In this document: positions 53,056-63,167 of the stretch, piece by piece
How the letters are laid out: every line of letters begins with the position of its first letter
How positions within the stretch are numbered: position 1 is the first letter of the stretch
Assembly (NCBI GenBank): GCA_049889355.1
Contig: JBMHDN010000016.1
Span: 1 to 64,000, forward strand
Direction: 5' to 3'
Length of the DNA: 64,000 nucleotides
Source of the DNA: JBMHDN01 sp049889355
GTDB lineage: Bacteria > Pseudomonadota > Alphaproteobacteria > Puniceispirillales > Puniceispirillaceae
Notes under the pieces: model-generated
The model's database searches: none
What the model was told of the DNA's origin: nothing
What the model saw: only the letters and a program-made list of their open reading frames with translations
Translations under genes and position numbers: made by a program

Positions 53056-53898
53056 CTAGTTCTGACTTCTTTTAAGGTAGTCTGCCCTCAGCGCAGTTGC
53101 AACCTCTCCTGGCTTGCCATCTGCTATCGGCTTGCCATCAATATCGATAATCGCTGTGGCAAGACTGGTGGCAGAGCTGACAAACACTTCTTTAGCGGCC
53201 AGCAAATCATCTAGCGTGAATGGCCGCTCTTCTATCACCATTTGGCGTTCTTCTGCCAGCTTTTTCAGGCTTTGCCGGGTGATCCCGTTCAAAATATCAT
53301 GGTCCGCTTGGCGAGTGACCAGCCTATTATCAGCGGTGACCATCCAGACATTAGATGATGCGCCTTCTGAGACGGTCCCATCAGGCATGATCATGATGGC
53401 TTCATATGCCCCTTGTGAAACCGCCTCTTGTTTTGCAAAACAATTTGGCAAAAGCTGAATGGTTTTGATATCGCGCCGTGACCAGCGCATATCAGCTACG
53501 CTCACTGCCTTTTTACCAGCCATATCCGCCGAAATAGACAGATGCTTGGCTGTCATCACCAAGGCAGGCGGTGTGTCAGCAGAGGGGAAGGCATGACCGC
53601 GCGGGGCAACACCGCGGGTGATTTGCATATAGATGAGGCCTGTTTTCAGATGATTGGCCGCTATCAGCCGGCGCATAATCATTTCTAAGATAGGCCGGCT
53701 CTGTGGCAAGGTTATCGCCATTTCACCCAGCGATCTATCCAGCCTGTCTAAATGCCCTTCACAATCCACCAGACGGCCATTTAAGACCAGCACCACCTCA
53801 TAGACGCCATCTCCAAACTGATAACCGCGATCTTCAATATGTATATGCGCGTCGCGCTGGGCGACATAGGCACCATTTACAAAAGCAATTCTGGACAT
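53056..53898 (-). CDS. dat: Class IV aminotransferase, D-alanine-aminotransferase-like
   Basis: The 280-residue PLP enzyme has the fold-type IV marks YQFGDGVYEVVLVLNGRL, the Lys of RDIKTIQLLPNCFAKQEA, and EGASSNVWMV, GITRQSLKKLA. It resembles D-amino-acid (D-alanine) transaminase, which makes D-glutamate or D-alanine for the cell wall; branched-chain aminotransferase is a less likely alternative. It lies between hfq and trkA on the same strand, common in Alphaproteobacteria. Confidence 0.88.
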   Translation of the reverse strand: MSRIAFVNGAYVAQRDAHIHIEDRGYQFGDGVYEVVLVLNGRLVDCEGHLDRLDRSLGEMAITLPQSRPILEMIMRRLIAANHLKTGLIYMQITRGVAPRGHAFPSADTPPALVMTAKHLSISADMAGKKAVSVADMRWSRRDIKTIQLLPNCFAKQEAVSQGAYEAIMIMPDGTVSEGASSNVWMVTADNRLVTRQADHDILNGITRQSLKKLAEERQMVIEERPFTLDDLLAAKEVFVSSATSLATAIIDIDGKPIADGKPGEVATALRADYLKRSQN

Positions 53899-53948
53899 AA
53901 AAGGACTTTCATAACATTAGGCTTGAGGCATCAAATTTGGCATTTTCA

Positions 53949-55328
53949 TCAGGTAAAGATGTCATCTTTGGCAGTGATGATGTTTTCTGCCTTTTTCGAG
54001 CTGCCTTTGCGTGCAAACACAATCACCCTATCGCCATCTTCAATAATCGTATCGCCTCTGGCCGGAATAACCCGCTCGCCTCTGACCACCGCGCCAATCG
54101 CCACACCTTTTGGGATGCGTGAATTGCGCAATGGCTTGCCGACAATGGATGAGGTTGCGAGTGCTTCGGCTTCCAGCACCTCACCTGCCCCTTCGCTCAC
54201 CGAATGGACATCATGGATACGCCCGCGCCGCACATGTTCTAGCAAGGAGGAGATGGTGATCTGAGGCGGGTTGATGACCGCATCCACACCCAATGTGCTG
54301 ATCAAAGGCACAAAGCCTGGCATAGACACCAAAGCCACGGTGTGTTTGGCCCCCATACGCTTGGCCAGTAGGGCTGAGAGGATGTTCACCTCGTCATCAT
54401 CCGACACCGCAACAAAGGTCCCTGTGGCCCGCACACCGGCTTCTTTAAGGATGTCTGAATCCAGCATATCCCCACAAATCACACTTGAGGCAGGCACCTG
54501 TTTGGCCAGGTTCCTCGCCTGTTCTTTATTAATTTCAATAATGCGCGGTGTGACCTTGCCTTCTGCGACCAGCTCTTCAGCGACCATCTGGCCGATATTA
54601 CCGCCGCCCGCAATGACCACAGAGGCAGCTTCTTCTTCGGTATGGCCAAAGGTTGCCATCGCCCGTTCAACATGATCCGCATCTACAACAAAATAGACTC
54701 GATCCCCTTCTTCGAGCATATCACGCCCATCACGTGGGACAATCAGCGCACCGCTGCGCATAATCGCCACAATCGTCAGGCTGAGATCCGGAAATAAGGT
54801 AGTGAGATGGCGAAGCGGGGTAGCAAGCACCGCACAATTAGCTTCAATCTGCACCCCAATGAGACGGATGCGCCCACCGGCCATCTCTTTGACATCAAAG
54901 GCCCCTGGCAGCTGAAGTTGACGCCCGACTGCACGCGAGACCTCGCGCTCTGGCGAGATGATGTGATCAATGGCGATATTATTGGAGGCATAAAGCAGCT
55001 GTGCCTGACTAGAAAGATAGGCATTAGAGCGAATACGCGAAATTTTGGTCGGTGTTTCGAAGATCGTATGGGCAACCTGACAGGCCACCATATTCACTTC
55101 ATCAGAATCGGTCACGGCAATGATCAAATCGGTTTCAGCCAGCCCAGCTTGCGCCAACACATCCGGGTGTGAGGCCACGCCCATAACCGCGCCGACATCA
55201 GCATGTTCGGTGATGCGCTGAATTTTTTCAGCATCTGAATCAATGACGGTCACATCATTGCCTTCATGTGCCAGATGTTCTGAGATAGCACTGCCAACGA
55301 TACCAGCACCACAGACGATGATTTTCAC
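53949..55328 (-). CDS. trkA: TrkA, potassium uptake regulatory NAD-binding protein
   Basis: The protein (459 residues) has two RCK units: each has a Rossmann domain (KIIVCGAGIVGSAISEHL; VIAGGGNIGQMVAEEL) with a TrkA-C domain after it. TrkA binds NAD(H) and gates the TrkH/G potassium channel. No trkH lies in the window. I chose a GTG at 55328 because it gives the family start VKIIVCGAG and has AAGGA about nine bases upstream. It follows ntrX by 156 bases, a conserved neighbour in this group. Confidence 0.94.
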   Translation of the reverse strand: MKIIVCGAGIVGSAISEHLAHEGNDVTVIDSDAEKIQRITEHADVGAVMGVASHPDVLAQAGLAETDLIIAVTDSDEVNMVACQVAHTIFETPTKISRIRSNAYLSSQAQLLYASNNIAIDHIISPEREVSRAVGRQLQLPGAFDVKEMAGGRIRLIGVQIEANCAVLATPLRHLTTLFPDLSLTIVAIMRSGALIVPRDGRDMLEEGDRVYFVVDADHVERAMATFGHTEEEAASVVIAGGGNIGQMVAEELVAEGKVTPRIIEINKEQARNLAKQVPASSVICGDMLDSDILKEAGVRATGTFVAVSDDDEVNILSALLAKRMGAKHTVALVSMPGFVPLISTLGVDAVINPPQITISSLLEHVRRGRIHDVHSVSEGAGEVLEAEALATSSIVGKPLRNSRIPKGVAIGAVVRGERVIPARGDTIIEDGDRVIVFARKGSSKKAENIITAKDDIFT

Positions 55329-55484
55329 TTCTGACTTTTCCTTTTGCCGATTTAGGGGCCTTTGCCCATTAAATGGTCTTTGCGGATTGCATGGGAAACC
55401 CACACAATCTGAGTCTTTAGCAGATATACGCCAGTTCTTGCCAATTTTGAAGGCTGAATTCCAAAAATGGCGTCTGCCAGCTCC

Positions 55485-56861
55485 CTACCCCTCTATCCCA
55501 AGCGATTTGAGCTTACGATGCAGGGCTGTGCGCTCCATCCCTACAAATTGGGCCATTTTTGAGACATTGCCATCAAAGCGTTCAAGCTGGCTGGCCAAAT
55601 AGCCACGCTCAAACAGCTCGCGTGCCTCGCGCAGGCCCAGTTCCAGATAATCATCATCCATAGACTGGCTGATGGCTGATCTATCTTTGGCTTCGACAAT
55701 TTCTTTTGGTAAATCCTGCAGGCTGAGCGGCTCATCACTATGCGGGGCCAAAATCAGCATGGTTTCAATGACATTGCGCAGCTGGCGCACCGAACCAGGC
55801 CAGTGATAGGCGCGCATGGCATTTAACAGCCCCTCACCCAGCTTGACTGGCGGACGGCCAAGCACTGTGGATTGTTGCTTTACAAAATGGCGGGCCAGCA
55901 GGGCGATATCCTCGCGCCTTTGCGATAAATCCGGCATATCAAGCTGAACCACGGCCAGCCGATAGAATAAATCTTCACGTAAGGTTCCGCTATCCACTTC
56001 ATGGCGCACCTGACGGCTAGAGGCAGAAATAACGCGCACATCAACCTCGACCTCTGAGGTAGAGCCAGCTCGCCGGAAGCGTTGTTCGGCAATCGCGCGG
56101 ACCATCCGGCGTTGTGTTTCAGGTGGTAAATCACAAATCTCGTCAAAATAAAGCGTACCGCGATGGGCCCGCTCAAATAAGCCCACCACCCGCCTGCCAT
56201 TTTGCAGCTGTTCTGCGCCAAAAAGGGCGATATCCGCGCTCTCTGGTGTTAAGCGGCCACAGGCGGCAACCACAAAGGGCCCATCTGCACGCGGTGAATG
56301 CTGATGAATAAGACGCGCCAATGTCTCTTTGCCAGAACCAGAGCTGCCTTCGATAAAGACGCGGCTGCTGGTCGGAGCGACTTTTTCAGCCTGCTGGCGC
56401 AATTGTTTCATCGATGCAGACTGACCAATGAGTTCTTCTGCGCCATCTGAGCCTTGTTTTGATTTCAGCGCTTCATTTTCAGCAGCCAGACGGCTGGCTT
56501 GCAAGGCACGGCGCAGGGTCAGCAGCAAGCGCTCTGCCTTAAAGGGTTTTTCAACAAAATCATAGGCGCCCTGGCGTATTGCCTGAACCGCTGTCGCCAC
56601 TGTGCCATGACCAGAAATCATCACCACCTGTAATTCAGGATAGATAGAGCGGCACCAGCTCAGCAACTGCAGCCCGTCCATATCTGAATCCCGCATCCAG
56701 ATATCCAAAATCACGGCAGAAGGCGGGCGCTGGGTCAGCAGCTCGCGTGCCTGTTCAGCATTGGCAGCCTGAACACAGCGATAGCCTTCATCTTCTAAGG
56801 TGAGGGCAATCAGAGAGCGGATATCACGTTCATCATCGACGATGAGGATTTCTTCATTCAT
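55485..56861 (-). CDS. ntrX: NtrX, response regulator of the NtrYX system
   Basis: The 458-residue protein has a receiver domain (about 1-120, phosphorylation site within VILDIWMRDSDMDGLQ), a sigma-54 AAA+ domain with intact Walker A (GSSGSGKETLARLIH) and Walker B (TLYFDEICD), and a C-terminal Fis-type helix-turn-helix (GNVSKMAQFVGMERTALHRKL). The GAFTGA loop that touches sigma-54 is missing: the segment reads FGAEQLQNGRRVVGLFERA. Such NtrX proteins probably act on ordinary sigma-70 promoters. NtrYX senses redox or nitrogen state in several alphaproteobacteria. Confidence 0.93.
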   Translation of the reverse strand: MNEEILIVDDERDIRSLIALTLEDEGYRCVQAANAEQARELLTQRPPSAVILDIWMRDSDMDGLQLLSWCRSIYPELQVVMISGHGTVATAVQAIRQGAYDFVEKPFKAERLLLTLRRALQASRLAAENEALKSKQGSDGAEELIGQSASMKQLRQQAEKVAPTSSRVFIEGSSGSGKETLARLIHQHSPRADGPFVVAACGRLTPESADIALFGAEQLQNGRRVVGLFERAHRGTLYFDEICDLPPETQRRMVRAIAEQRFRRAGSTSEVEVDVRVISASSRQVRHEVDSGTLREDLFYRLAVVQLDMPDLSQRREDIALLARHFVKQQSTVLGRPPVKLGEGLLNAMRAYHWPGSVRQLRNVIETMLILAPHSDEPLSLQDLPKEIVEAKDRSAISQSMDDDYLELGLREARELFERGYLASQLERFDGNVSKMAQFVGMERTALHRKLKSLGIEG

Positions 56862-56912
56862 GACAATCTATGGTCTCGTGAAAATAGGTGTGGTTTTGAG
56901 CATGTCTGACCT

Positions 56913-59174
56913 TTAGCCATTATCTGAAAAGCGCAAGGTGATCAGCGCCCCTCCTGTATCCTGATTGGCAAGGGTGATCATCCCGCCATGTTCTTGAACA
57001 ATTTTCTGAACAATGGAGAGGCCAAGGCCTGTGCCTTTTTCGCGGGTGGTGACATAGGGCTCGAAATAATCATGGTCGTTCAGATTAGCAAAGCCAATAC
57101 CATTATCGCTGATTTTGACCAGAATATCATTGTCTGCCCGGGTGAGTTCAACATGGATTTCAGGCGTTTCAATGCCATTTTCAATCAAAGAATCCAGTGC
57201 ATTCTGGAGCAGATTGGTGAGGGCCTGACGGATCAGGCCGGCATCCATGGCAGTTTCAACAGGCGCATCTGGTATTGCAGAGGTGATCACCACATCACCT
57301 GACTGAATCCGGGCCATATCTATCTGGCCTCGTAATTCTGCGGCCAAATCGATTTTTTCAAGCTGGGCATTTGGCATACGTGCAAAGGCTGAAAATTCAT
57401 CGACCATACGGCCAATATCACCTACCTGACGGCTGATAATAGAGACATATTCATCAAAACGGCCAGCCGCATCTTTATCTTCTGGCCGGAATTTCTTTAA
57501 CAGCCGGTCTGCGGCCAGTTCAATTGGGGTCAGCGGGTTTTTAATCTCATGCGCAATCCGGCGGGCAATATCAGACCAGGCAGCTTTGCGCTGGGCTGAT
57601 AAGAGATCCGTGACATCATCAAAGGTCACCACATAGCCGATAATACCGCCTTCGACCCGCTCTACGGTGAGGCGCGCACGCAAAATGCGCCGCTCGCCAC
57701 CTGCCTGAAGCGTAATTTGCTGTTCTTTATTGACTGAACGTCCACTCTGCGCCCTGTCAAGAAGAGGTGCAAATTCAGGCTGGACATCAATCAGCGGGCG
57801 GAAATGCATATCTGAGACTTTTTTGCCTAACATCTGGCAGGCTGTCTGGTTTGGCAGGGTGATCCGCCCTTCCCTATCCAGCCCTATCACACCAGAAGAT
57901 ACACCGCCTAAGACCGCTTCGGTAAATTCACGGCGTTGATCAAGCTGTTTATTGGCTGCGACCAGCTGTTTTTGTGAGGTAGACAGCTCGTCTAACATCG
58001 AGTTGAAGCTGGCCCCTAGCCTGTCAATCTCGTCCAATTCGCCGATGACATCCACGCGCGGTGCAAGATTGCCTGTGCGCACCTCATCAGCCACCTTAAT
58101 CACCCCGCCAAGCGGCCCGACAATCGAGTTGGCCAGACTGAGGCCGACAAACAGCGCGGCAAGCAGCATCAGCACAGCCACGACCATGAATAAGACCGCC
58201 ATGGTGATCTGGATATCCACCTGAGAGAATGACAAGGATTGATAATCAGAGGCAGCGAGACGCGTTTCATCTACTGCGCTCAAGACTGATGAATCGACAA
58301 AGCGGCCAACCATCAGATAGGCATCAATGAAGCTGGTTAATTTCACCACCGCCTGTAATTTATTATTTTCATCTGAGCGGATAACCACCACCTCGCCGGC
58401 ACGCGCCCTGTCCAGCCATTCTTTTTCCAGATTTTCAAAGGTGATGGCGAAAGAAAAGCGGCTTTTGGCCAGAATCTGGCCTGTCCCATCTAAAATGACC
58501 GCTTCAGATAAATTGCGGATGCCCACCTGCTGGGAAATGAAATCATTGAGCTGCTGGCGGTTATTGATGAAACGCGGGGCATCTCTATTGACATCATTCG
58601 CCATCGCCAGAATCTGGCCTCTGACAGAACGTGTATGTTCTTCGAGGTACGCATCTGCCACTGTAACCGATTTTTCAACCGCGGTTGAAATCCGCTCAGC
58701 AAACCAACCGCGCAAGGAATAATCAACCACGGATATAGCAAAAAACGCGACCAGAATTGACGGAACGACCGTGATGCCGCCAAACAGCAGTGCAAGGCGG
58801 AAATGCAGCTGAGAGCCAGCCATCTGTGCCCTTCGTTCCTGCCAGAGCGAAACCAGCTGGCGGCCGACGATAAACAGCATCACCACAAGGGCGATCAGCC
58901 CCACCGCGAAAATCGTTTCAAGCACATCATTTTGTGCCTGCACATCCTCAACACCTGTCAGATAGGCAAAAGTAGTCACACCTAAACCGAAAATCAGCAA
59001 AATAACGGCATAGGCCAGCTTGTCAGTGCGCAGCATATTACGCATATGCCAAAACACCCCCATCAGGTGATGATTTTGCGGCATGCTGGCCGGTGTTTTT
59101 TGAACCGCCTCAGATTTATCCATCGCCGTTTTTTGCCTGTCCTGTTGATCTGTCCTACCCGTTTTCGACATCAT
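56913..59174 (-). CDS. ntrY: NtrY, membrane sensor histidine kinase
   Basis: The 753-residue protein has about four N-terminal membrane helices, a periplasmic sensing part, a HAMP linker, a PAS domain (GVIGLDREGRITLPNQTACQML), the H-box ARRIAHEIKNPLTPIELAADR and an ATP-binding domain (DNGIGF, KGTGLGLSIVQKI). It is the sensor partner of NtrX. The start overlaps the ntrC end by 20 bases; the paired ATG at 59174/59171 follows AAGGAC. NtrYX lies downstream of ntrBC on the same strand. Confidence 0.94.
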   Translation of the reverse strand: MMSKTGRTDQQDRQKTAMDKSEAVQKTPASMPQNHHLMGVFWHMRNMLRTDKLAYAVILLIFGLGVTTFAYLTGVEDVQAQNDVLETIFAVGLIALVVMLFIVGRQLVSLWQERRAQMAGSQLHFRLALLFGGITVVPSILVAFFAISVVDYSLRGWFAERISTAVEKSVTVADAYLEEHTRSVRGQILAMANDVNRDAPRFINNRQQLNDFISQQVGIRNLSEAVILDGTGQILAKSRFSFAITFENLEKEWLDRARAGEVVVIRSDENNKLQAVVKLTSFIDAYLMVGRFVDSSVLSAVDETRLAASDYQSLSFSQVDIQITMAVLFMVVAVLMLLAALFVGLSLANSIVGPLGGVIKVADEVRTGNLAPRVDVIGELDEIDRLGASFNSMLDELSTSQKQLVAANKQLDQRREFTEAVLGGVSSGVIGLDREGRITLPNQTACQMLGKKVSDMHFRPLIDVQPEFAPLLDRAQSGRSVNKEQQITLQAGGERRILRARLTVERVEGGIIGYVVTFDDVTDLLSAQRKAAWSDIARRIAHEIKNPLTPIELAADRLLKKFRPEDKDAAGRFDEYVSIISRQVGDIGRMVDEFSAFARMPNAQLEKIDLAAELRGQIDMARIQSGDVVITSAIPDAPVETAMDAGLIRQALTNLLQNALDSLIENGIETPEIHVELTRADNDILVKISDNGIGFANLNDHDYFEPYVTTREKGTGLGLSIVQKIVQEHGGMITLANQDTGGALITLRFSDNG

Positions 59175-60702
59175 GCTGTCCTTTTGGGCGGTAGCGTTTT
59201 CTATCTGTGTCTATTTTGAGACTGACAATCTTTTTGCGCAAGGTATTCCGATTGACGCCTAAAATTTGCGCCGCTTTGATCTGATTGCCTGCGGTTTGTT
59301 CCAAAGTGGCGATAATCAGTGGGCGTTCAATTTCTGCCAACACCCTGTCATAGAGGCCAGGGGCAGGTGTGCTGTTGCCAAGCGCCGCAAAATACCGGTC
59401 AATATGGGTTTTTGTCAGCGCACTCAATGAGTGCTCAGCACGTCCCTCATCACGCACGGGCAGTGCTTCAATCGCTGTGCGCACATCACCTTCACTGATG
59501 ATATTATCACTGGCTTGCAAATATAAACGATGCAGCAGGAATTTCAGCTCGCGCATATTGCCAGGCCAGCTATAGCTCTGGAGTGCGGTAACAGCTTCCG
59601 GCGTCAATATGGGCGGTGTCACATCACCAGCAGGCACTTCTGTAGTTGATAAATCAGCTAACAAACGCTGCGATAATAAGAGAATATCTGAAAGCCTGTC
59701 TCTCAAAGGTGGCAGATTTACACTTGCCGTAGAAATAGCAAAATAGAGATCTTCTCTAAAATGGCCTTGCTCAACAGATTGGCGCACCTCTTTTCTGGCG
59801 CCTAAAATCAGACGCTTTTTATGCTGGTGCTGCGCCGCAATCGGGTTTTCAAGCCAGCGCACAAGCCGCATTTGTGCATCAGTACTCAACCCCTCAATAT
59901 TATTCAAAAAGAGGCTTATGGCAGGTGCGCCAAGGGCAGTATCGAGTTTTTGCAAATGTGTATGTTCTGGCAAGCGCGAGAAATCCAACGCCAAAAACCC
60001 GTCTCTAGCTGGCCAGCCATCACGCTCAGCAGCGGGATTATGCATCTGATATAAGGTATGGGCGACCTCTTCTTTACCTGTCCCCGCCTCGCCGATGATC
60101 AGCACAGGCACATTCTGAGACGCATAGCGTGCCAGTAATTTAAAGGCAGATTGCATGACAACAGATTGGCCGACAAGCGCAGGGGCAATTTCATCAGGCA
60201 ACGGGGTTTTACGCACCGCCCGGCTGGCATGCTGGCGCTCTTCCTCTATTTTCTGACCATCTGGACCAGCCAGTTGGCGATGGTTCGCTGAACCGGCAGA
60301 AAACGCTCCAGCGCCATAGCTGGCCTGCTGGGCACCAAATTTCAGCGCACGTTCAGACACATCCAGCAATTGTGATAATTCAAAAGGCTTGGGCAGATAT
60401 TCAAACACCTGATTTTGCTGGGCCTGAATAGCGGTTAGCAGATTGGTTCGCGCACTCATCACAATCATTGGCAAATCAGGGCGTTTTTCAATGAGACGCG
60501 GCAGCATGGTGAGCGCATCACCATCTGGAAACCCTACATCAGTGATTAAAAGTGCGCCCTTGCCAGCGGCCACATAATCAAACATCGCCCCTGCGGTTTG
60601 TGCAGCCAGTACCTGATAGCCCTGACGCATCAGCGCATGGCGAATAACCGTACGCACCGAGCGATCATCATCTGCCACAATGATAGTCTGTTCTTGTGTC
60701 AT
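59155..60702 (-). CDS. ntrC: NtrC-type response regulator with degenerate AAA+ domain
   Basis: The 515-residue protein has a receiver domain (Asp in LLITDVGFP), an AAA+ domain with Walker A GEAGTGKE (Lys210), and a Fis helix-turn-helix (GNQIKAAQILGVNRNTLRKK) ending the protein. The Walker B, where the family has FLDEIGD, reads FLNNIEGL (Asn267, Asn268), and no GAFTGA loop is present. The Arg-finger region has FAIS where YRLN is usual. ATP-driven sigma-54 activation is therefore unlikely. In Rhodobacter capsulatus an NtrC without GAFTGA activates sigma-70 promoters; this may be similar. ntrB overlaps it by four bases. Confidence 0.92.
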   Translation of the reverse strand: MTQEQTIIVADDDRSVRTVIRHALMRQGYQVLAAQTAGAMFDYVAAGKGALLITDVGFPDGDALTMLPRLIEKRPDLPMIVMSARTNLLTAIQAQQNQVFEYLPKPFELSQLLDVSERALKFGAQQASYGAGAFSAGSANHRQLAGPDGQKIEEERQHASRAVRKTPLPDEIAPALVGQSVVMQSAFKLLARYASQNVPVLIIGEAGTGKEEVAHTLYQMHNPAAERDGWPARDGFLALDFSRLPEHTHLQKLDTALGAPAISLFLNNIEGLSTDAQMRLVRWLENPIAAQHQHKKRLILGARKEVRQSVEQGHFREDLYFAISTASVNLPPLRDRLSDILLLSQRLLADLSTTEVPAGDVTPPILTPEAVTALQSYSWPGNMRELKFLLHRLYLQASDNIISEGDVRTAIEALPVRDEGRAEHSLSALTKTHIDRYFAALGNSTPAPGLYDRVLAEIERPLIIATLEQTAGNQIKAAQILGVNRNTLRKKIVSLKIDTDRKRYRPKGQHDVENG

Positions 60703-61871
60703 GAGCGTGCCTTTGTCAGCAGCTCATCGCTTTCAAGGGGTTGTGGCAAAGGCAAATTGACCCGCATACATGTCCCTGAGGCAGTTGGTACCCATTGGAC
60801 TGACCCGCCATGGTCTGACACCACGGAAGCCACCAGGGCCAGACCTAAACCTGAGCCCTCTGGTTTATTGGAAATAAAGGGCTCGAAAATATGGCTAGCC
60901 AGATTTTCATCTATCCCCTGACCATTATCGATAATATCGATTTGCAAAGGCAGAGACTGACCAGCCAGCTGGCCTTTGCGCGCCCGCAAATGGCTAATGG
61001 AATAGGATGTTTTCAAGGTGATTTCGCCAGCATCTAATACCGCCTCATGGGCATTTTTAATCAGATTCAGAAAACACTGAATCAATAGCCCCTTATCTGC
61101 CAAAATCAGTGGCAGAGACGGATCATAGGCTTTTTTGAAGACCACTTTTTTGGAGGTATCGCCACGCAGGACAGACAGGCAATGATCCAGCACCTCATGA
61201 ATATTCACTTCAGAGAATTGCAACGGTGCATCCCCTGCCATAGATTCAATCCGGCTGAGCAGATGGGCGATGCGGTCAACCTCTGTTGCGATCATCACAC
61301 AGAGCTCTCGGCTCTCATCCCCAAGCTCTGTTTCGATCAGCTGGGCTGCACCTTTAATCCCAGCAAGCGGGTTTTTGACCTCATGGGCGAGCAGCGCGTT
61401 CATTTTGGACATCGACAAGGCCGCCCCTTCAAAGGCGGTCTGCTCACGCAGCTGGCCAGCCAATGCGCGTTGCTGAAACGATACCACAAATAAATGAGCA
61501 TGGCTGGGCAGACTGCTCACTTGAATATCCACATAATGTCGGCCAATACGCGGGCTATGAAGCACAATATCGGTATCGCTGATAGACTGGCTGACCTGAG
61601 AGTGACCGGCCTGCCCGGCCTGTCCGGCCCGCCGGATCATCGAAAAGAGCGCAGAATCAGATTGGATAAGACTATCAAGACGTGCGCCCACCAAAAGCTG
61701 ATGGCTGGTCTGAAAGAACTGTTCGGTCAGATGGTTCACCCATGTCAGCACACCCTGATTATCCACAAGAAAAACAGGATAAGGCAGATTATCCAGCACC
61801 GCATAACCAGCCGGCAAATGCCTATCGCTTTCAATGCGTGACTGGATAGCTTGTTTCAGAGGTTTGACCAT
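60699..61871 (-). CDS. ntrB: NtrB, nitrogen-regulation sensor kinase
   Basis: The 390-residue protein lacks membrane helices and has a PAS domain (LPYPVFLVDNQGVLTWVN), the H-box LLAHEVKNPLAGIKGAAQLIE and an ATP-binding domain (NLIKNAHEAV, DNGQGI, GSGLGLALV). NtrB phosphorylates NtrC when nitrogen is short. A short Ala/Gly/Gln repeat (GQAGQAGHSQ) lies in the PAS linker. It sits 18 bases after dusB, the order dusB-ntrB-ntrC of many alphaproteobacteria (dusB was once called nifR3). Confidence 0.94.
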   Translation of the reverse strand: MVKPLKQAIQSRIESDRHLPAGYAVLDNLPYPVFLVDNQGVLTWVNHLTEQFFQTSHQLLVGARLDSLIQSDSALFSMIRRAGQAGQAGHSQVSQSISDTDIVLHSPRIGRHYVDIQVSSLPSHAHLFVVSFQQRALAGQLREQTAFEGAALSMSKMNALLAHEVKNPLAGIKGAAQLIETELGDESRELCVMIATEVDRIAHLLSRIESMAGDAPLQFSEVNIHEVLDHCLSVLRGDTSKKVVFKKAYDPSLPLILADKGLLIQCFLNLIKNAHEAVLDAGEITLKTSYSISHLRARKGQLAGQSLPLQIDIIDNGQGIDENLASHIFEPFISNKPEGSGLGLALVASVVSDHGGSVQWVPTASGTCMRVNLPLPQPLESDELLTKARS

Positions 61872-61889
61872 AGGCTTGCCTCCTCAAAA

Positions 61890-63014
61890 TTATGCAGCAT
61901 CCTGACGCGCGCAGACATCAGAAGAAGGCAATGAAGATAAAGGCGTGTCGGATAGGTCTGATGCCATTTGATCTGACTCATCAAAGAAATGTTCAATGGC
62001 GGCAAAGACCTTATCTGCATCGCTGCTGTTATTGGCCATCTGGCGGAAGGCCGCAGCACCTGGCACACCATCTGCATACCAGCCGATATGTTTGCGGGCC
62101 AGCCGAAGCCCATGGGTGCCATAATGGCTGAGCATCGCTTCTAAATGATCTAAAATAAGCGTTTTTAATGCCGCCCCTTTTGGTGCAGGCGTGATTTCAG
62201 CCCCTTGCAAAGATTGAGCGATTTCACGGATGAGCCAAGGCTTGCCTTGCGCGCCGCGGCCCACCATCACCCCATCTGCGGTTGATAATGCGAGGGCCTG
62301 TCTGGCATCTTCCGGGCTTTTGATATCCCCATTGACCAGTACCGGTAGCGAGACCGCAGCGACGCTCTGGGCCACCGCCTGCCAATCTGCCTCGCCCTTA
62401 TACATCTGGGTGCGGGTGCGGCCATGTACCACCAGCATTTGGATGCCCGCTTCCTCAGCGATATGGGCCAGTTCAGGGGCGTTTTTATGATCCGCATCCC
62501 AGCCAAGGCGCATTTTTAAAGTCACGGGCCTGTCTACCGCTTTGACCACAGCCTCGCAAATCTGGCCCGCGAGCGGTAAATCTTGCATCAGAGCAGAGCC
62601 TGAGAGACGGCCTGTAACCTTTTTGGCTGGGCAGCCCATATTGATATCTATCAAATCAGCGCCCAAGCCAGCGGCAACTTTGGCTGCTTCTGCCATCATT
62701 TGTGGGTCCCAGCCAGCGAGCTGGATAGATAAAGGGCTTTCTTCACGCGCTGAAATCCGCAATTTGCGCATCTCTGTTTTCACTTCGCTAAGCACTGCAT
62801 GGCTGGCCACCATTTCAGAGACCACCAGCCCGCCGCCCAATTGGCGCACCATTTTACGAAAAGGCTGATCGGTAACCCCAGACATCGGGGCCAGCACCAC
62901 ATTATGGTCAAGCTTCAGATCGCCTATGTTCAGCCTATGACCACGCGGCTGGGCGACATCATGCCTTGAAGTATGCCTTGAATTGTCTGATGGCTGTGGA
63001 GGTGATGACAGCAA
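61890..63014 (-). CDS. dusB: tRNA-dihydrouridine synthase DusB (NifR3)
   Basis: The 374-residue protein has the Dus marks VVLAPMSGVTDQPFR, DINMGCPAKKVTG with the active-site Cys, and GVMVGRGAQGKPW. It reduces uridine in tRNA D-loops using FMN and NADPH. There is no ATG or GTG between the frame opening and VVLAPMSG, so a TTG at 63014 is the likely start, with AAGGG eight bases upstream. It is divergent from ispDF across 153 bases. The N-terminus before the barrel is longer than usual (about 30 residues). Confidence 0.93.
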   Translation of the reverse strand: MLSSPPQPSDNSRHTSRHDVAQPRGHRLNIGDLKLDHNVVLAPMSGVTDQPFRKMVRQLGGGLVVSEMVASHAVLSEVKTEMRKLRISAREESPLSIQLAGWDPQMMAEAAKVAAGLGADLIDINMGCPAKKVTGRLSGSALMQDLPLAGQICEAVVKAVDRPVTLKMRLGWDADHKNAPELAHIAEEAGIQMLVVHGRTRTQMYKGEADWQAVAQSVAAVSLPVLVNGDIKSPEDARQALALSTADGVMVGRGAQGKPWLIREIAQSLQGAEITPAPKGAALKTLILDHLEAMLSHYGTHGLRLARKHIGWYADGVPGAAAFRQMANNSSDADKVFAAIEHFFDESDQMASDLSDTPLSSLPSSDVCARQDAA

Positions 63015-63167
63015 TTCTGAGACCCTTAAAAAAACAAAACGCCTAAAAAATAGGCAATCTTCCTCTTTATGCGTGATTTATGTGGTTGTGTGAAGATCAA
63101 AAAAACCAACAAAATAAGCCCATTGCCTAGCATCAGACCTATTATTCATATGACAGGGGCGCGGTAA

